A DNA stretch of 42,268 nucleotides from a virus, in the IMG/VR virus record IMGVR_UViG_3300044678_000938, positions 1 to 42,268 of that record, one strand, 5' to 3'. This document shows, piece after piece, positions 21,827 through 30,634 of this stretch. A model generated the notes under the pieces. That model worked only from the letters and a program-made list of their open reading frames with translations. It searched no databases and had not been told where the DNA came from. The position numbers and the translations under genes were made by a program. The stretch's first letter is position 1; each line of letters starts with the position of its first letter.

Positions 21827-23077
21827 TTAGCTAATTTCTTTCCATTGTATAGATACACCCACAGTAGCATTATATGATGGGTCAATATTATAAACTCTAA
21901 CAGAAAATATCTCTGAATCTGTTGAATCAAAATTCTGGGCCAGAAAATTCTTCTTGGCTTGTGGTCCAATTTGAGCATTAGCAGAAGCCGCATTGGGAGT
22001 ATTAGCATTTTGACTACTTCCAGCAGCATAACCACCAATAAAGTCCTCATAATAACCCGTTGAAATCCCGGTTGCTGTTTGGTTATATTCAACGGCAGAG
22101 TTCGCGTTTTCAGAAACCCACGTCCCAGTGGTATTAATGCCAACAGAGGAGGGAATTTTTACAACTTCATATTTCACATTAGCCCCAACAGCAAAAACTG
22201 TGAGATTTGTGAGTTTTACGATAACTCTATTCTTTTCACTACCAATAGTATTTTTTAATCTTATTGAAATTACAGGTAAAGAAGAACCCACACTAATACT
22301 TCTTAACGGAGAAGTATGAGACCACTCCATCCCCGTTTCAGTATAACCTCCTTCACTCATAACAGATGCACATATCTGTGAAAAGGACGTAGCAGAACCA
22401 ACCGGACCAGAATTCCTAATTTCACATCTAACAGGAAGATTGGGCATTCTCATGTAAACGGTCTCAAGTTCATTGGAATTATAAAATTCGTGGCAAATTA
22501 TATTCTTTCCGTTAATAGAAAATCCACAACGAACAATGCCAACACCTAACCATTCAAAATCAATAATAAAAAGTTGAGTTTTGGTTATATCCAGAATATA
22601 CCCAGAAGGTGAATTACCGTCAAGAGTATCAATATTCCAATTTTCTTGAGATACTCTTCGTTCGGTTAGGACGTTATTTACATCAGATCTGATTACGAAA
22701 TTAATTTTTTCGTCCGCACCAATCTCAAGAAAAATTCCATTATAATCATCAAAATATCCGGTTCTTTTTATATTATTTGTTTTGGAACCTCTAAAATTGA
22801 TAGAAGAATAAATTAATTGGGATTTTCCTGGTGAGTATGGGTGATAATGTTTTGTTTGATGTATTGCATATGAGCCCGAATCAATTCCGACTTGTAGTGT
22901 AGCGGCAGATTGATTCCTATCATGATAAACAGTTGATCCAGCACCAGACACAACGTTAATAAATTCTGGATTGAGGTAGAAAGAATGTTTATAATCCCCA
23001 AGAGTAAATGGTTCAGAAGTCCTAAGCCGCCCGAAGGCATCCTGCTCTTGTCTGGGTGGTGCGAATAAATGACTCAT
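21827..23077 (-). CDS. Virion structural protein with DAFGRLR motif
   Basis: A 416-aa protein. The N-terminal segment DAFGRLRTSEPFTLGD (about residues 13-28) is a motif shared by structural proteins of many marine phages; the exact virion part is unknown. The rest is beta-rich, with a low-complexity Ala/Asn/Gln stretch near residues 345-370. The start is ATG 23077: GGAG lies 6 nt upstream and the ATGA overlap couples it to the preceding gene. A TTG at 23089 gives four extra residues but covers the ribosome-binding site. Confidence 0.7.
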   Translation of the reverse strand: MSHLFAPPRQEQDAFGRLRTSEPFTLGDYKHSFYLNPEFINVVSGAGSTVYHDRNQSAATLQVGIDSGSYAIHQTKHYHPYSPGKSQLIYSSINFRGSKTNNIKRTGYFDDYNGIFLEIGADEKINFVIRSDVNNVLTERRVSQENWNIDTLDGNSPSGYILDITKTQLFIIDFEWLGVGIVRCGFSINGKNIICHEFYNSNELETVYMRMPNLPVRCEIRNSGPVGSATSFSQICASVMSEGGYTETGMEWSHTSPLRSISVGSSLPVISIRLKNTIGSEKNRVIVKLTNLTVFAVGANVKYEVVKIPSSVGINTTGTWVSENANSAVEYNQTATGISTGYYEDFIGGYAAGSSQNANTPNAASANAQIGPQAKKNFLAQNFDSTDSEIFSVRVYNIDPSYNATVGVSIQWKEIS

Positions 23078-23745
23078 ACGATTCTCCAAGCATTATTTTT
23101 CCATATAAAAGTTAGACTACCATAATCAAAAGCAAGAACGGCCTTATCTCTTCCGTCTATAAGATCCGAATTACTTGGTAGTATTGTGATATATCTGTTC
23201 ATTCCTTTAGAGGCTTCTCCTTTCTCATCCTTTACGATGAAAACTCTTCCTTCTCTATCAGCCTTAGGGAGTGTTATTGTTACAGCCCCAGCATAATCAA
23301 CACCGATGTAATAGTCTCTGTGAGTGACCGAATAAAAAGAAGACGTTACCGTTCTTACCGGCAACGTCATAAAAGCAAGATTCGTTTCTCCCCCACCACC
23401 TAGAGTTGATAGCTGTTGTTGTATTCTTTTTAGAAATAAACTATAATGTTTTTGTAGATCATCAAAACTTACGAATTTTTGATCTAATGGAGTCAAAGGA
23501 TCGTTACCTTGCTTTTTATCCGATGGCTCAGATAATAAACCCAAAGATCTTTCAATAATAGGTGCGACTTCTTCCTTGATTATTGGAATTTCTTTTTTTA
23601 CTTTTCGTTTAGGTTTTTTCTCAGATTCTTCGGATAATTCATTCCACAATAAATTATCAAAGGAGTCTGAAACAAGATTCTCAAACTCCTCTTTTTGTTT
23701 TTTCTTTTCTTCTGATATTAAGTGAAAAAGATCGTTAAGATCCAT
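23074..23745 (-). CDS. Virion protein with coiled-coil N-terminus
   Basis: A 223-aa protein. Residues 1-60 are highly charged and helical, a linker follows, then a helix (about 90-112) and GGGG. The C-terminal beta domain contains 'DYYIGVDYAGAVTITLPKA' and 'SLTFIWKNNAWRIV'. That C-terminal pattern recurs in appendage proteins of marine phages, where it probably forms a small head or spike domain. It is coupled to the next gene by ATGA. Its exact place in the particle is unknown. Confidence 0.6.
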   Translation of the reverse strand: MDLNDLFHLISEEKKKQKEEFENLVSDSFDNLLWNELSEESEKKPKRKVKKEIPIIKEEVAPIIERSLGLLSEPSDKKQGNDPLTPLDQKFVSFDDLQKHYSLFLKRIQQQLSTLGGGGETNLAFMTLPVRTVTSSFYSVTHRDYYIGVDYAGAVTITLPKADREGRVFIVKDEKGEASKGMNRYITILPSNSDLIDGRDKAVLAFDYGSLTFIWKNNAWRIV

Positions 23746-23746
23746 T

Positions 23747-23899
23747 TCACTCTTCTTCTACTTGAAAAAGATTAGATGCTACTTCTGGGCGATATTCGTC
23801 AACTCGCTGCACGGCTTTCATTGTTAATGCGTCTTTAATAGCATCAGAAATCTGTGAAGGAGATTCGTTTTTAAGAATCAGTTGTACTAGGTCTTCCAT
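23747..23899 (-). CDS. 67: Prohead core protein, gp67-like
   Basis: A 50-aa ORF starting MEDLVQLILKNESPSQISDA and ending in acidic EEE. It sits directly after gp20, where T4 has gene 67 (prohead core PIP, MEGLIEAIKSNDLVAARKLF at the same end). The pattern of a short helical start, 'IKDALTMKAVQR' and an acidic tail matches, although it is shorter than T4 gp67 (80 aa). Its stop lies 2 nt before the next gene's ATG. Confidence 0.65.
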   Translation of the reverse strand: MEDLVQLILKNESPSQISDAIKDALTMKAVQRVDEYRPEVASNLFQVEEE

Positions 23900-23918
23900 A
23901 ATTGTTTTTTAGGTAAGG

Positions 23919-23926
23919 TTATTTAG
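23919..23926 (-). promoter_or_regulatory. Late-promoter variant CTAAATAA
   Basis: Located 20 nt before the gp67-like start and overlapping the gp20 stop; the same octamer as at 21816 and 28511. Confidence 0.3.
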
Positions 23927-25596
23927 ATTTCACCACCTTTCGGTGCTTCTACAGCAGATGTATCTACTTTAGGTTCAATGGGTACTTTACCCATATCACT
24001 ATTAATATTATTTCCTGCTGTGACTACTGGCTGACCCGTTTTAGGATCAATTTCTGGCCTGGCTTTTGGATCTGGAATTACACCATTTTTAATTTCTTTT
24101 TTGATTTGTGCGTCCTCTTCCACTATCTCTTGATCAGTCTGTCTCAGAATTTTACGACGAACATAATCTTGTGAAAAATATACACCAATATAAGGTTCGG
24201 CGATTTGAGCAGTATTTAATCTTTCCGATAGAAGTTCAGACTCTTTTAGTTCTGCGAAGTGATTATCGTATAGGAAGTCAAATTGAATATGTTCATTCAT
24301 CACCTTCCAATCTTCAGGAGTGATAATATTTTTTAGAATAAGTTGCGTCTTAAGAAGATCTGTAAAGAGAGTTGAAAATCTTTTTCTTAGACGACCTACG
24401 AATTTTGAGAATTTAACTTCGTCTCTTAGAATCTCGGAAGATCTACCTAGATTAAATCCTGAATCTCCACCAATTCTGGATTCGGGAACATTTAGATCCT
24501 TATAGAGTTTTCTTTGGAAGTAGTTAATATCAGTTAATTCGCCCAAATTTGAGCCCCCAGGAACAATATCCAACTGAGTACCGCGACCACCTTCTCTTCG
24601 GGGGAGGAAGAAGTCATCCATAATACTCATAAACTTCTTATCGTCTCTAATAGTACCATCTGCCGTTGAATATGCAGAACGATTACGATAACGAAGCATA
24701 ACATCACGGAGATATTGTTCAGCTTTTTGCTTTGGTAGATTACCAACATCAATATAAAACACCCGCCTTTCGGAACTACGAAGAAGTCTGTAAATTACTA
24801 GACTATCCTCAATCATTCTTAACTGGTTGAGAGTCTTGGATGCTTTGTTCAGATATGATAATGTGGTTCCTTTATTTCTGTCTACAAGACCGCTAGTACA
24901 ATAAACAACAGAATCTCTAGCGAACTTAACTGTTTTTTCCTGTCCTGCATTCATGTCCTTTGGTGTTCCAACAGGATATGAAGTAGTAGGGGTGTAGATG
25001 AAATACTCTTCCAGCTTGGGGAATTTGTAATTCATCGGATCGGAATCACCGTATTCTTTAACGACTGCCTTATCGTTTTTTACTTTAAGTTCTTGTCGCA
25101 CATAACGCATTTTAAGAGCGTCAATATATCTTAGGTCTAGAATGCCATCTTCAGGCTTTTTAATATCAATAACCTTATGATAATAAAGTCTACCGTCAAC
25201 AAACCAGTTACGATAGATTTCGTGAGCTTTCTTATCAAAGTCTAACAGCTCTAGAATATACTTAAATTCTTTACGGATAGTATTTTTAAGATCTTCACCA
25301 ACGTTTAAATTTGATAGTTCAATTTGAATAGGGCTATCGTTAGTGTCTGATACAATTGCCTCATTTACAATATCTTCAATAGCGGAATCAACTTCTGGAT
25401 GAAGCGACATTTCACGGTATCGTCTGATAAGTTCAAATTCTGTTCTATAGATACCCTCAATGTCAATATATGAACCAAAAAATCCGCTAGTTAGATAAAA
25501 ATCAGACCCGTCCTCATCAGAAGGAGGAACGGGTGATAGTGTACTAGGAGATAATTCTAAATCATCATCAAAAGAAAAACCAAACAAACGAGCCAT
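23923..25596 (-). CDS. 20: Portal vertex protein (gp20)
   Basis: Dodecameric portal through which DNA enters the head (557 aa; T4 524). 'SGFFGSYIDIEG', 'REMSLHPEVDSAIEDIVNEAIV' and 'YIDALKMRYVR' are conserved gp20 segments, as is 'SERRVFYIDVGNLPKQKAEQYL'. The C-terminal tail is rich in Pro, Lys and Asp. A late octamer (25620-25627) is 24 nt upstream. Confidence 0.97.
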   Translation of the reverse strand: MARLFGFSFDDDLELSPSTLSPVPPSDEDGSDFYLTSGFFGSYIDIEGIYRTEFELIRRYREMSLHPEVDSAIEDIVNEAIVSDTNDSPIQIELSNLNVGEDLKNTIRKEFKYILELLDFDKKAHEIYRNWFVDGRLYYHKVIDIKKPEDGILDLRYIDALKMRYVRQELKVKNDKAVVKEYGDSDPMNYKFPKLEEYFIYTPTTSYPVGTPKDMNAGQEKTVKFARDSVVYCTSGLVDRNKGTTLSYLNKASKTLNQLRMIEDSLVIYRLLRSSERRVFYIDVGNLPKQKAEQYLRDVMLRYRNRSAYSTADGTIRDDKKFMSIMDDFFLPRREGGRGTQLDIVPGGSNLGELTDINYFQRKLYKDLNVPESRIGGDSGFNLGRSSEILRDEVKFSKFVGRLRKRFSTLFTDLLKTQLILKNIITPEDWKVMNEHIQFDFLYDNHFAELKESELLSERLNTAQIAEPYIGVYFSQDYVRRKILRQTDQEIVEEDAQIKKEIKNGVIPDPKARPEIDPKTGQPVVTAGNNINSDMGKVPIEPKVDTSAVEAPKGGEI

Positions 25597-25619
25597 AACT
25601 ACTTGTAATTACTACCTTG

Positions 25620-25627
25620 TATTTATT
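25620..25627 (-). promoter_or_regulatory. Late promoter AATAAATA before gp20
   Basis: Matches NATAAATA, 24 nt before the portal gene and overlapping the gp19 stop codon. Confidence 0.6.
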
Positions 25628-26261
25628 AGCGAATAACTAACCCGTTTTGGTCTCCGTCTTCTCCGGCAGTCATATACTGAACCTGGAATTCTACACTAAA
25701 TTCTGCAATGGTATTATCCTGCTCATAAGAAAGAGCCATTTCACCCACATCTGAGGGCCAAATATCATACAGTTTGAATCGTCTTAGTGGACGGATTCCA
25801 ACGTTTCCTACGGCACCGCCAGTAGCGGAGTTTCTTGTTGAGAACCGACCAGCATCAGCACCCCGACCTAATTGATCAACATAAGCATTCACCATATATG
25901 CCGAAGGTGAAGTTGCACCAGTAGCGTTCTCTAGCTTGTTGATACCATTCTGCCACTGCAAAAATGCGTTGTGCAGTTTGAAATCTTCGTCGTTAATAAC
26001 GGTGATAGTCCATGGTGCAAAAGTTCTGTCTCCAGAAACTTTTAGAGCCCGACCACGAAAAGGAACATCAATGGGATTAACGGTTGAACCAGGAATAGCA
26101 GCAGCTTTACATAGAAAATTTAGAGTTCGCGCTTCTTCCTGCCCCCAGGTAATTCCAAGGCTAGTTGGAAAAGTGGGAATACTGACTTCAAAGAGATTAG
26201 GTCTAGTACCACCACCAGCAAGACGCTCTTTAAAGCCAGTAATTGTTCTTAGAGTTGACAT
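25626..26261 (-). CDS. 19: Tail tube protein (gp19)
   Basis: Inner tube of the contractile tail (211 aa; T4 163). 'RPNLFEVSIP', 'FLCKAAAIPGSTVNPIDVPFRG' type pattern, 'TITVINDEDFKLHNAFLQW' and 'LYDIWPSDVGEMALSYEQ' define the gp19 fold. A strong Shine-Dalgarno sequence AAGGAGGA lies 8 nt before the ATG, in line with high expression. Confidence 0.96.
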   Translation of the reverse strand: MSTLRTITGFKERLAGGGTRPNLFEVSIPTFPTSLGITWGQEEARTLNFLCKAAAIPGSTVNPIDVPFRGRALKVSGDRTFAPWTITVINDEDFKLHNAFLQWQNGINKLENATGATSPSAYMVNAYVDQLGRGADAGRFSTRNSATGGAVGNVGIRPLRRFKLYDIWPSDVGEMALSYEQDNTIAEFSVEFQVQYMTAGEDGDQNGLVIR

Positions 26262-26296
26262 TTAATTTATCCTCCTTATTAGATATTTAATAATAA

Positions 26297-28477
26297 TTAA
26301 ACTCTACCAATAACTTCTTCAAAACTTACACCAGTTCTGGTAGCAACATAGGTAAGAGTGATAAAGTTAATAGCCTTAGCAGGTTTGAGGAAGATGTCGC
26401 CTCGGAATTCATTGTTATCAATAATGTCTGGAGTGTTATTACTATCATCGCAAATAACTCGGAAATCAATAAGACCTCGTTTGGCCATCACATCCCGAAG
26501 ATAAGGCTCAACGATATTGATGAAGTTGGAACGAGTGATTTCGTCATTTAGTTCAAAAAGTGTTGCCTGAGCAGTACGCTCCAGAGATTGTTCAACGGTA
26601 AGGAATAGTCTCCGTACATTGATTCTATCAAAAGCAGAAGCATAACCAAGAGCGGTCTTATCACCGTAAAGAAGAATACCAACTCCGGGTTGATTGATAA
26701 TGGAGTTGATTCGCTGTGAATACAGACGATCTCTTTGTGGGCGCTCTGAATTATAGGCTAGTTTGATTGCGCTATTAAGAATACCACGTTGCTGTCCAGC
26801 AGGAGAGAACCAGGGATATGCAAAGATGCTAGTTCTTACACAAAGACCAGCAACGTCAGCGTTGGTTGGAATATAGCGGAACTTATTGTTGAATCGGTCA
26901 AAGGTGTACTTATAGTTGTCATCAAAGACCGCATATGAAGAAGATGCGAGAGGTGCATAGAAAGAAATAATATTTGTAGTCTGAGTGTCTCGGTTGGTTA
27001 CACCAACAACATCATTCTTGTGGGGTGAAATTGTTGCGATACAATCCTTTCGCTGACCTGCGATGGAGATGAGTTCTTGGGCTTTTGCCTGAGACTCGGC
27101 CTTTTCGGTCAAACCAGGCCCCATGATCAAGTAATCGCAAGGGATTTCGTCTCTGTTATTGAACAGACGATACGCCGTGACCAAACTAGCAAGAGTGGCC
27201 TTCAAACCGCTTGTGGCACCGTAATCAGCTCCTCCGCTAAGATTATATGTTACGTTGCCGATAACAGAGAAAGTTTTACTCTGGGTGTCTTGATTCCACT
27301 GACCTTGAGCAGTAGTAATACCGACAAATCCACTAGAGAATCCAGTTTGATAAACTGGTTCATTAGCATTGCTATTATCGGAAGGATCGTCACCGACGTA
27401 AACGTAATTGGAGAATTGAGCAAGATAAGCTTTCCACCAAATCTTCTGAGGGGAATTTACGGCACTGATAGCATCAGTGGCCTTAGAAAGGAAAAGATGT
27501 TTCTCAAGAAGATTACCTTGAATTCCGGTAACAGTGCCAGTGTCATCTACAACGGCAACGTGAATAGCATCGTTTCTTGAATTCCGCTCAGTAGCAAACT
27601 CGCTAGTGATTGGCTTAGGTGCGATTGACTTCCAGTAGATAGTAGTATTTGTTAGATTTAGTTGTTGTTGATCATACCAATCCACAACAGAACTAGCGGC
27701 AAGAGTCTGAGTTGTTTGAGCAACACCAACGGAATCAACAACGGTAATATCGCTACCACTAACGAAAGATGTTAGTGAATCACCTTCTTTATATGTTACG
27801 AGTTGTTCGGCAGTGCTACCAGCAGCTACGCGAGAAACAATTTTAACATCTAGTGAGGTTGATGTTTTACCAGTTACAATAGCCTTAAGATAACCATTAA
27901 AAATGCTAGTTGAACCAACACCAGGAACAACCTGATTGGTAAGAGCAACGGTTACACCCATTCCGATAGCTGTTGAGGTTGCAGTTCCAGCAGAAACGGT
28001 AAGAGTTTGATCGGCCTTATCGTCAATAATGCAAACCTTTAAATTGTTGGCCCAAGAACCAGGATTTTTAGCAGAAAAAATATAATTTGCGATATCGTCT
28101 GAATGATTTAACTCGTAATCATCAAAATTCTTGATTTTGAGAGTTGGTGCGCCGCAGGTTGATACTCCAGAAGCATTACGAATGGCATTTGCATTTACTA
28201 AATTATTATCATCTACACGAACAACCTTCATTACCCCACCATAGGATAAGAAGGAACTAGCACTCATCCAATACTCGTATTGATTATCTGTATTCTGTGG
28301 TTTACCGAAAACATTAATAAGATCTTGTTCAGTAACAATATCAATAGGATCTTCTACTGGGCCTAGGGGAAAAGGGCCGGCAAAAGCACCGATATTATCA
28401 AGTACGTTATCAGCACGCCCTACAGTAAGATCTACCTCTCTGGTAAGAACCCCTGGAGATAATTGAGGTGTCGCCAT
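26297..28477 (-). CDS. 18: Tail sheath protein (gp18)
   Basis: Contractile sheath subunit (726 aa; T4 659). The N-terminus 'SPGVLTREVDLT', 'IGAFAGPFPLGPVEDP' and the C-terminal domain 'ERTAQATLFELNDEITRSNF' with 'VEPYLRDVMAKRGLIDFRVICDD' type sequence are conserved in sheath proteins. A variable Thr/Ser-rich insert lies about residues 150-260. GGAG precedes the ATG by 6 nt. Confidence 0.97.
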   Translation of the reverse strand: MATPQLSPGVLTREVDLTVGRADNVLDNIGAFAGPFPLGPVEDPIDIVTEQDLINVFGKPQNTDNQYEYWMSASSFLSYGGVMKVVRVDDNNLVNANAIRNASGVSTCGAPTLKIKNFDDYELNHSDDIANYIFSAKNPGSWANNLKVCIIDDKADQTLTVSAGTATSTAIGMGVTVALTNQVVPGVGSTSIFNGYLKAIVTGKTSTSLDVKIVSRVAAGSTAEQLVTYKEGDSLTSFVSGSDITVVDSVGVAQTTQTLAASSVVDWYDQQQLNLTNTTIYWKSIAPKPITSEFATERNSRNDAIHVAVVDDTGTVTGIQGNLLEKHLFLSKATDAISAVNSPQKIWWKAYLAQFSNYVYVGDDPSDNSNANEPVYQTGFSSGFVGITTAQGQWNQDTQSKTFSVIGNVTYNLSGGADYGATSGLKATLASLVTAYRLFNNRDEIPCDYLIMGPGLTEKAESQAKAQELISIAGQRKDCIATISPHKNDVVGVTNRDTQTTNIISFYAPLASSSYAVFDDNYKYTFDRFNNKFRYIPTNADVAGLCVRTSIFAYPWFSPAGQQRGILNSAIKLAYNSERPQRDRLYSQRINSIINQPGVGILLYGDKTALGYASAFDRINVRRLFLTVEQSLERTAQATLFELNDEITRSNFINIVEPYLRDVMAKRGLIDFRVICDDSNNTPDIIDNNEFRGDIFLKPAKAINFITLTYVATRTGVSFEEVIGRV

Positions 28478-28510
28478 TTATTACTCCGAAATAATTCAAC
28501 TTGCTAAAAA

Positions 28511-28518
28511 TTATTTAG
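28511..28518 (-). promoter_or_regulatory. Late-promoter variant CTAAATAA before gp18
   Basis: Third copy of this octamer in front of a virion gene, 34 nt upstream of the gp18 start. Confidence 0.35.
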
Positions 28519-28531
28519 GAAAAAGGGCTTT

Positions 28532-30631
28532 TTAGTAATAATTAAAAAGATTTAATAAAGTATTCATCTCTTCATCTTCAACGACTTGCCACATGTCTCC
28601 TGTTTTCTCATCAACAATAACATCTTCCGAGAAAGGAGCAAATCCAAATGGTAATACATCCTCTTCCTCTTTATCTTTTTTCTCAGCCAGAAGCCTTTGT
28701 CTGAGATCAATATCAATAATGTCTTTGAAGTATTGGTTGGTTGTTAGCCATGAGAACATTACAAGACATATTACTAGGTCATCATGTCGTCCTGTCTCAG
28801 CCTCAAAGCTAGCTCCTTTTTGGACGAATGTTGTGAGTTCTGAGAAAATATCTAAATCATTAACCATAAGAATATTCTCTTCAATCAGGGTCTTTAATTT
28901 GAGACACCCAATTTTCTTAATATTTTTTTGCATTTTAACACCAAGTTCATACTTACCCGAGAAATTTTGGCCTACAAATTGACCACTTCTAGATTTTGTT
29001 GAACATAATAACATATTTGGATACTCATCATCAATTAGGTCTTTTGCCACCTGATTACCAATATCATTGACTTCACATAACAGAAATGATTGATTATATT
29101 GAAATGCTACTTCTCTTACAACATCGGAATATAATTCAGGTTTAAGTTCATTATTTTTATATTTCGCAACCACATTATATGGTGGATTGGTTATGTCAAT
29201 TATAACAAAAGCGTGATAGTCTTTTTCAACACCTCTTGCGGTATCAACCATTGTTACATACACATGACCAGCTTTTGGTTCTTCATATACATCAAGACTA
29301 TTTCTTTTTCTTATTGCCTGCTTTGTGGTAATGGCACTTAATTTTGAACCTGAAATAAGCGTCTCAGAAGACCCTAAAAATTCAGTATTAAACTCCTGAT
29401 CAAATGCTTTTTGACCAATATTAGCAATTTGGTCAGCTCTCCACTTTTCGTCTCTACCTGGAACGTCATACCAGTTAATCTCTTGAGGGTGGTATCCATT
29501 CCTGCCTTCTTTAGCATCAACCCAAAGTTTATAAAAATGGTTTATACCGTTTGGTGTACTTGTTACTATAATTTTTGAATTCTTACCAGAAGTAATTGTT
29601 GGGTAAACAGACATCATAAAAGTATTCGCAATTTGCTCCGGCACGAAAGCGTATTCATCTAACATTAGTAGATTATAAGTACCACCACGTACAGCAGAGG
29701 CCGAAGTAGAAGATGCTATAACTTTAGATCCATTTTCTAACTCAAGAGAATGTTTATTACACGATTTTACACCTTGCTGCATCCATTTTGGAAGATTTTC
29801 ATAAGCAGTATGCAATCTTGACATAACATCTTTAGCCGAAGATTGTTTGTTGGCAAGAATTGCAACGGATGTTAATTCGTTGAAGAGTAAATTGTGAACG
29901 ATAAACGAAACAGCAGTTGTAGATTTACCACAATTTTCTGTGGGAATAAAGGACTTACCACATAAGAATACATGATCAAAAGAATCTACGGTTAAACATT
30001 GTACAGGAGTAGAATCTGTGGGCTGAACATCTAATATTTTATGGGTTTTCCTAGTTTTAGGATCAAGAGAATATTCTTTGGGAACCTGTGATTCAATAGT
30101 TTCCAGATAATAACCTTTTGTTTTTAATTCATAAAGGTCTTGTGTTGTTGCGTGTGATTCTTCACCGTTTAAAATAATTCGCCAACCATGTTTAAAGTCT
30201 GCAACGATTGTTTCACCATTAAAAATAACTTTATAGCATTTTGTATTATGAAATACTTCTGTTTTATGGATTACCTGTACTGGATTACCATTATTATCAT
30301 AAACAAAATCACCAATAGCTATATCAAAAAGTTCTTTCCAACCTCCTACCGTTGCTATTGGGGTTTTTATTGACAGTGGCTGTCGTGGTAATTTACATAC
30401 ATTGAATCTATTTTTGTAAAAATTATTGAGCATTTCTTCTTGAAAAGAATATGGCTCAAAATTTACTAAACCGTCATTTTGGTTTACAATTTTAATATAA
30501 TTTCTAGCAAAATAAATCGGGTCCTCTGAACACTTAGCAAGCTCTAAAAGTTGTTCTGGTGTCAGCTCAACTTTAATATTAGATCTTTTAAGAAGCGGAT
30601 TACCGAGATAATGTTCTTCTCTTGATGGCAT
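28532..30631 (-). CDS. 17: Terminase large subunit (gp17) containing an intein
   Basis: Packaging ATPase and nuclease (699 codons, 550 aa after removal of a 149-aa intein; T4 gp17 610). The N-terminal part ends 'VCKLPRQ' at residue 84. The intein takes residues 85-233, and 'CGKSTT' resumes the Walker A loop, so the ATPase exists only after splicing. Further along are Walker B 'LLMLDEYAFV', the coupling motif 'VTSTPNG', and nuclease acids in 'TMVDTARG', 'CEVNDIGN' and 'RHDDLV'. The stop of the preceding gene is 3 nt before the ATG. Confidence 0.97.
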   Translation of the reverse strand: MPSREEHYLGNPLLKRSNIKVELTPEQLLELAKCSEDPIYFARNYIKIVNQNDGLVNFEPYSFQEEMLNNFYKNRFNVCKLPRQPLSIKTPIATVGGWKELFDIAIGDFVYDNNGNPVQVIHKTEVFHNTKCYKVIFNGETIVADFKHGWRIILNGEESHATTQDLYELKTKGYYLETIESQVPKEYSLDPKTRKTHKILDVQPTDSTPVQCLTVDSFDHVFLCGKSFIPTENCGKSTTAVSFIVHNLLFNELTSVAILANKQSSAKDVMSRLHTAYENLPKWMQQGVKSCNKHSLELENGSKVIASSTSASAVRGGTYNLLMLDEYAFVPEQIANTFMMSVYPTITSGKNSKIIVTSTPNGINHFYKLWVDAKEGRNGYHPQEINWYDVPGRDEKWRADQIANIGQKAFDQEFNTEFLGSSETLISGSKLSAITTKQAIRKRNSLDVYEEPKAGHVYVTMVDTARGVEKDYHAFVIIDITNPPYNVVAKYKNNELKPELYSDVVREVAFQYNQSFLLCEVNDIGNQVAKDLIDDEYPNMLLCSTKSRSGQFVGQNFSGKYELGVKMQKNIKKIGCLKLKTLIEENILMVNDLDIFSELTTFVQKGASFEAETGRHDDLVICLVMFSWLTTNQYFKDIIDIDLRQRLLAEKKDKEEEDVLPFGFAPFSEDVIVDEKTGDMWQVVEDEEMNTLLNLFNYY
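29933..30379 (-). other. Class 3 mini-intein in the terminase Walker A loop
   Basis: A protein-splicing element of 149 residues between Gln84 and Cys234 of gp17. The first block reads PLSIKTPIATVGG with Pro, not Cys or Ser, at position 1. Block B is 'VADFKHGW' with H64 and W66. Block F is 'VQCLTVDSFDHVFLCG' with Cys128. Block G is 'FIPTEN' with T147 and terminal N149. W66-C128-T147 is the WCT signature of class 3 inteins, which use the block F Cys as first nucleophile. Cys234 follows as the +1 residue. No LAGLIDADG or HNH domain is present. The penultimate residue is Glu148 instead of the common His. Confidence 0.9.
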
Positions 30632-30634
30632 AAA

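Noticed and set aside
27077-27580. 167-aa plus-strand frame inside gp18
   Set aside because: Antisense to a conserved sheath gene, no promoter or ribosome-binding site, and no recognisable protein.
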